DNA from: M30B53 sp964600785
GTDB lineage: Bacteria; Planctomycetota; Planctomycetia; Pirellulales; UBA1268
Assembly (NCBI GenBank): GCA_964600785.1
Contig: CAZRKH010000115.1
Span: 1-8,370, forward strand
DNA length: 8,370 nucleotides
Direction of reading: 5' to 3'
Below are positions 6,456 through 8,370 of the stretch, piece by piece. The notes beneath the pieces are model-generated. The model made no database searches, had not been told where the DNA came from, and worked only from the letters and a program-made list of their open reading frames with translations. The translations under genes and the position numbers were made by a program. Numbering within the stretch: position 1 is the first letter of the stretch; every line of letters starts with the position of its first letter.

Positions 6456-7613
6456 GTGCCTGCCCTGCCCGCCCTGCTTGCCGCCGCGTCTGCCGAAGCC
6501 GCCGGCACCGGGATCGGCCCGCTTGTGGCCGGCGGAGTGGTGGCGTTTGCGGCGGCTGCCTGCTTCACGCGGCCGTTGATCCGCTGGACGACCGCCGCGG
6601 GCCTGCTCGACATCCCGAACAGCCGCAGCAGCCACTCCCGCGCCACGCCGCGGGGCGGCGGGCTGGCGATTCTGGCGGTGGTTTTTGCCGCCGGGGGCGT
6701 GGCCGCGGCGGCCGATCCTGGCTGCCGGCTGCGGCTGGCGGGTGTGATGCTGCCGGCTCTGGCCGTCGCCGCGGTGAGCTGGCTTGACGACATCCGCACC
6801 CTCAAAAACCGCACCCGCTTTTCGGTGCACCTGCTCGCGGCCGCCGCGGCGGTCTGGCTGCTCGGCCCGGTGGAGCGGGTGAGTCTCGGATCGCTTTGCA
6901 CGATCGATCTGGAGGCGGCCGGCCTGGCGGCGGCGGCCTGGCCGCTGTCGATCGTGTGGATCGTGGGCCTGACCAACGCCTTCAACTTCATGGATGGTAC
7001 CGACGGCATCGCGGGGATCACCGCCGCGGCCTGCGGGGCGGGGCTGGCTGCGGCGGGCGTGGCGATCGGCTCGCCGCTTGTCGCGATCCTCGCCACGGCG
7101 ATCGCCGCGGGCTCGCTCGGCTTTCTGACATGCAACTGGCAGCCGGCGAGGATTTTCATGGGCGACGTGGGCAGCGCCTTTCTCGGGTGTGTGCTGGCCG
7201 CCCTGCCGATGGCCGCCGGCGACGGCGACGCGGTGGCCCTGGCGGTGCCCGTTGCGGTGGCCGGCTGCTGGCCGTTCATCTTCGACACGGCCTACACCCT
7301 GCTGCGGCGGCTTCGCAAGCGGGAGAACATCTTCGAGGCTCATCGCAGCCATCTCTATCAGCGGCTGGTGATCGCGGGCTGGTCGCATCGCGGGGTGGCG
7401 GTGCTCTACGGACTGCTCGCCTCGTCGACTGCGGCGATGGCGGTGGTGCCGCTGTTTGACCCTGCAAGCCGGCCGACGGCCGACGTGGCCGCGGTGGTCA
7501 CGGTTCTCGGCGGGGCGGTGCTGCTGGTGGCTGCCACGCTCGTCGCCGAGCGGCGGCATGCCCGGCTTGCGGCGATGGGCCTGGCCGGCGACAGCAAGCG
7601 GCAGATGGCATGA
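6456..7613 (+). CDS. Polytopic polyprenyl-phosphate glycosyl-1-phosphate transferase, WecA/WbpL type
   Basis: This 385-residue, strongly hydrophobic protein has roughly ten or eleven membrane segments, as usual for the MraY/WecA superfamily. It transfers a HexNAc-1-phosphate from a UDP-sugar to undecaprenyl phosphate on the inner face of the membrane. Diagnostic motifs in order are 'LDIPNSRSSHSRATPRGGG' (51-69), 'WLDD' with D111/D112, 'NAFNFMDGTDGIAG' (174-187) with D180 and D183, 'FMGDVGSAFLG' around D237, and 'HRSHLYQRL' (296-304). The last motif marks the WbpL/WecA branch, not MraY, which acts in peptidoglycan synthesis. The start is taken as GTG 6456; ATG 6421 is in a different frame. The gap after the aminotransferase is 63 bases. 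Its stop codon overlaps the next start in an ATGA junction, indicating coupled translation. The sugar is unknown; GlcNAc, or the amino sugar from the upstream enzymes, is possible. Confidence 0.93.
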   Translation: MPALPALLAAASAEAAGTGIGPLVAGGVVAFAAAACFTRPLIRWTTAAGLLDIPNSRSSHSRATPRGGGLAILAVVFAAGGVAAAADPGCRLRLAGVMLPALAVAAVSWLDDIRTLKNRTRFSVHLLAAAAAVWLLGPVERVSLGSLCTIDLEAAGLAAAAWPLSIVWIVGLTNAFNFMDGTDGIAGITAAACGAGLAAAGVAIGSPLVAILATAIAAGSLGFLTCNWQPARIFMGDVGSAFLGCVLAALPMAAGDGDAVALAVPVAVAGCWPFIFDTAYTLLRRLRKRENIFEAHRSHLYQRLVIAGWSHRGVAVLYGLLASSTAAMAVVPLFDPASRPTADVAAVVTVLGGAVLLVAATLVAERRHARLAAMGLAGDSKRQMA

Positions 7614-8248
7614 CTTCCCGCGGACTCTACCTCTGCTGCGGCAAGCGGCTGTGTGACGTGGTCGCGGCGACGGTGCTGCTGGTGCTGCTTTCGCCGCTGA
7701 TGCTCGTCACGGCGGTGGCGGTGTGGCTGGTGCTTGGCAGCCCGGTGCTGTATCGCGACCGCCGGGCGGGTCTTGGCGGGCGGCCGGTGAGGCTGGCGAA
7801 GTTTCGCTCGATGCGTGATGCGGTTGGTGCCGACGGGCGTCCGCTGCCTGATGCGCAGCGGCTTGGCGGCTTTGGAAAGCTGCTGCGGCGGGCGAGCCTC
7901 GACGAGCTGCCGCAGCTCTTCGCGGTGGTTGACGGGCGGATGAGCCTCGTCGGTCCGCGGCCGTTGCCGCTGCGGTATGTGTCGCGGTATTCGCCGCGGC
8001 AGGCGACTCGGCTGACGGTGCGGCCGGGCCTCACCGGCTGGGCCCAGATCAACGGCCGCAATACGATCGACTGGCCCGAGCGGCTGGAGCTTGATGCGCG
8101 GTATGTGGAGCTGGTGGGGCGGTGGTACGGGCCGTTTTTTGACGCCTGGATCGCGTTGGTGACGGTCGGCCATGTGCTCGCCGCGGGGCTCACCGGCCGC
8201 GGCATCGCCTCCCCCGGCGAAGCCACCATGCGCGAATTTCAGCCCTAG
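7610..8248 (+). CDS. Monotopic phosphoglycosyltransferase (bacterial sugar transferase), PglC type
   Basis: This 212-residue protein is a small, complete bacterial sugar transferase of the PglC core type, without the extra membrane domain of WcaJ/WbaP. The N-terminal hydrophobic stretch (about 14-43) contains the Ser28-Pro29 break that folds it into a re-entrant membrane helix. 'LAKFRSMRD', 'RRASLDELPQL' with the catalytic D98-E99 pair, 'SLVGPRPLPLRY' and 'RPGLTGWAQINGRN' follow in the family order. The end 'GIASPGEATMREF' matches the usual C-terminus. It moves a sugar-1-phosphate from a UDP-sugar to undecaprenyl phosphate, starting a glycan chain. PglC itself uses UDP-diacetylbacillosamine, which fits the dehydratase and aminotransferase in this operon, but the substrate cannot be read from sequence. 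ATG 7610 overlaps the preceding stop by four bases. The stop codon's last base opens the 32-bp repeat array, and no further gene is visible before the window ends. Confidence 0.94.
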   Translation: MTSRGLYLCCGKRLCDVVAATVLLVLLSPLMLVTAVAVWLVLGSPVLYRDRRAGLGGRPVRLAKFRSMRDAVGADGRPLPDAQRLGGFGKLLRRASLDELPQLFAVVDGRMSLVGPRPLPLRYVSRYSPRQATRLTVRPGLTGWAQINGRNTIDWPERLELDARYVELVGRWYGPFFDAWIALVTVGHVLAAGLTGRGIASPGEATMREFQP

Positions 8249-8370
8249 TAGGCCGGTGCGTCCCGCACCGGCTGCCGTAGTAGGCCGGTGCGGCTCGCAC
8301 CGGCTGCCCCCGTAGGCCGGTGCGTCCCGCACCGGCTGCCCCCGTAGGCCGGTGCGGCCCGCACCGGCTG
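8248..8370 (+). repeat. Tandem 32-bp palindromic repeats, at least four units
   Basis: Units start at 8248, 8280, 8312 and 8344, an exact 32-bp period; the fourth is cut by the window edge. Each unit opens with GTAG and contains a perfect 9-bp inverted repeat: GCCGGTGCG, a three-base loop, then CGCACCGGC. The left arms lie at 8252-8260, 8284-8292, 8316-8324 and 8348-8356. Loops read TCC, GCT, TCC and GCC, and the tail is TGCC plus a variable end (GTA, then CCC twice). Arms are identical in all copies, while loops and tails vary. This resembles a REP-like palindromic repeat array. The structures could also stabilise the 3' end of the operon transcript or block transcription, though no T-run follows. 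Confidence 0.92.

Noticed and set aside
4761..7559. A 932-codon open frame on the minus strand
   Set aside because: It runs antisense to the dehydratase end, the aminotransferase and the WecA-type gene, all of which show conserved family motifs. Its translation is rich in Arg, Gly, His and Ala without any recognisable domain, as expected for a shadow frame in GC-rich DNA.
8248..8304. Intrinsic terminator for the operon
   Set aside because: The first two hairpins are strong, but no T-run follows either, so rho-independent termination cannot be called from sequence.
7406..8332. A 308-codon minus-strand frame starting inside the 32-bp repeats
   Set aside because: It is antisense to the PglC-type gene and starts within repeat DNA; its product has no recognisable domain.
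8248..8370. Possible CRISPR array
   Set aside because: The 32-bp units are contiguous with no unique spacers between them; the only variation is a few loop and tail bases, and no cas gene is present.

Overview
The window is strongly GC-rich and looks chromosomal. It most likely comes from a planctomycete, probably of the Pirellula/Rhodopirellula type. Two left-arm proteins fit that group: a secreted helical protein with an arginine-rich 'RQRFGE ... WLLLDEAR ... AGD' segment, and a small Q-rich secreted protein with a 'RRPSVSPYQRL' motif. The polysaccharide export lipoprotein also resembles planctomycete versions. This placement comes from recalled family resemblance, not from a search.

The layout is two divergent gene sets around one intergenic control region (about 2300-2483). 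The minus-strand set, read right to left, is a Wza-like export lipoprotein (2299-1154), a small secreted protein (1049-615) and a secreted helical protein that runs off the left edge (587-1). The plus-strand set is a NusG/RfaH-type transcription factor (2484-3062), a membrane-bound FlaA1/CapD-type nucleotide-sugar 4,6-dehydratase (3040-5037), a DegT/PglE-type PLP aminotransferase (5109-6392), a WecA/WbpL-type polytopic phosphoglycosyltransferase (6456-7613) and a PglC/WcaJ-type monotopic phosphoglycosyltransferase (7610-8248). Gene ends overlap at 3040-3062 and 7610-7613, and gaps are short, so the five plus-strand genes look like one operon.

Together this is the front end of an exopolysaccharide or surface-glycan locus. 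The dehydratase and aminotransferase would make a UDP-4-amino-4,6-dideoxy sugar. The two phosphoglycosyltransferases would load sugar phosphates onto undecaprenyl phosphate. The export lipoprotein would help move the polymer outward. The NusG paralogue at the head of the operon probably stops RNA polymerase terminating early in the long transcript. Flippase, polymerase, co-polymerase and further glycosyltransferase genes are not in the window.

The least explained parts are non-coding. There is a 12-bp unit repeated four times between the dehydratase and aminotransferase genes, with a diverged copy just before the next gene. A 10-bp doublet overlaps the aminotransferase stop codon. An exact 32-bp-period array of perfect stem-loops begins on the last base of the final stop codon and runs off the right edge. 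The aminotransferase also carries an unusual insert of about 35 residues. I see no RNA genes, no transposase and no true CRISPR array.
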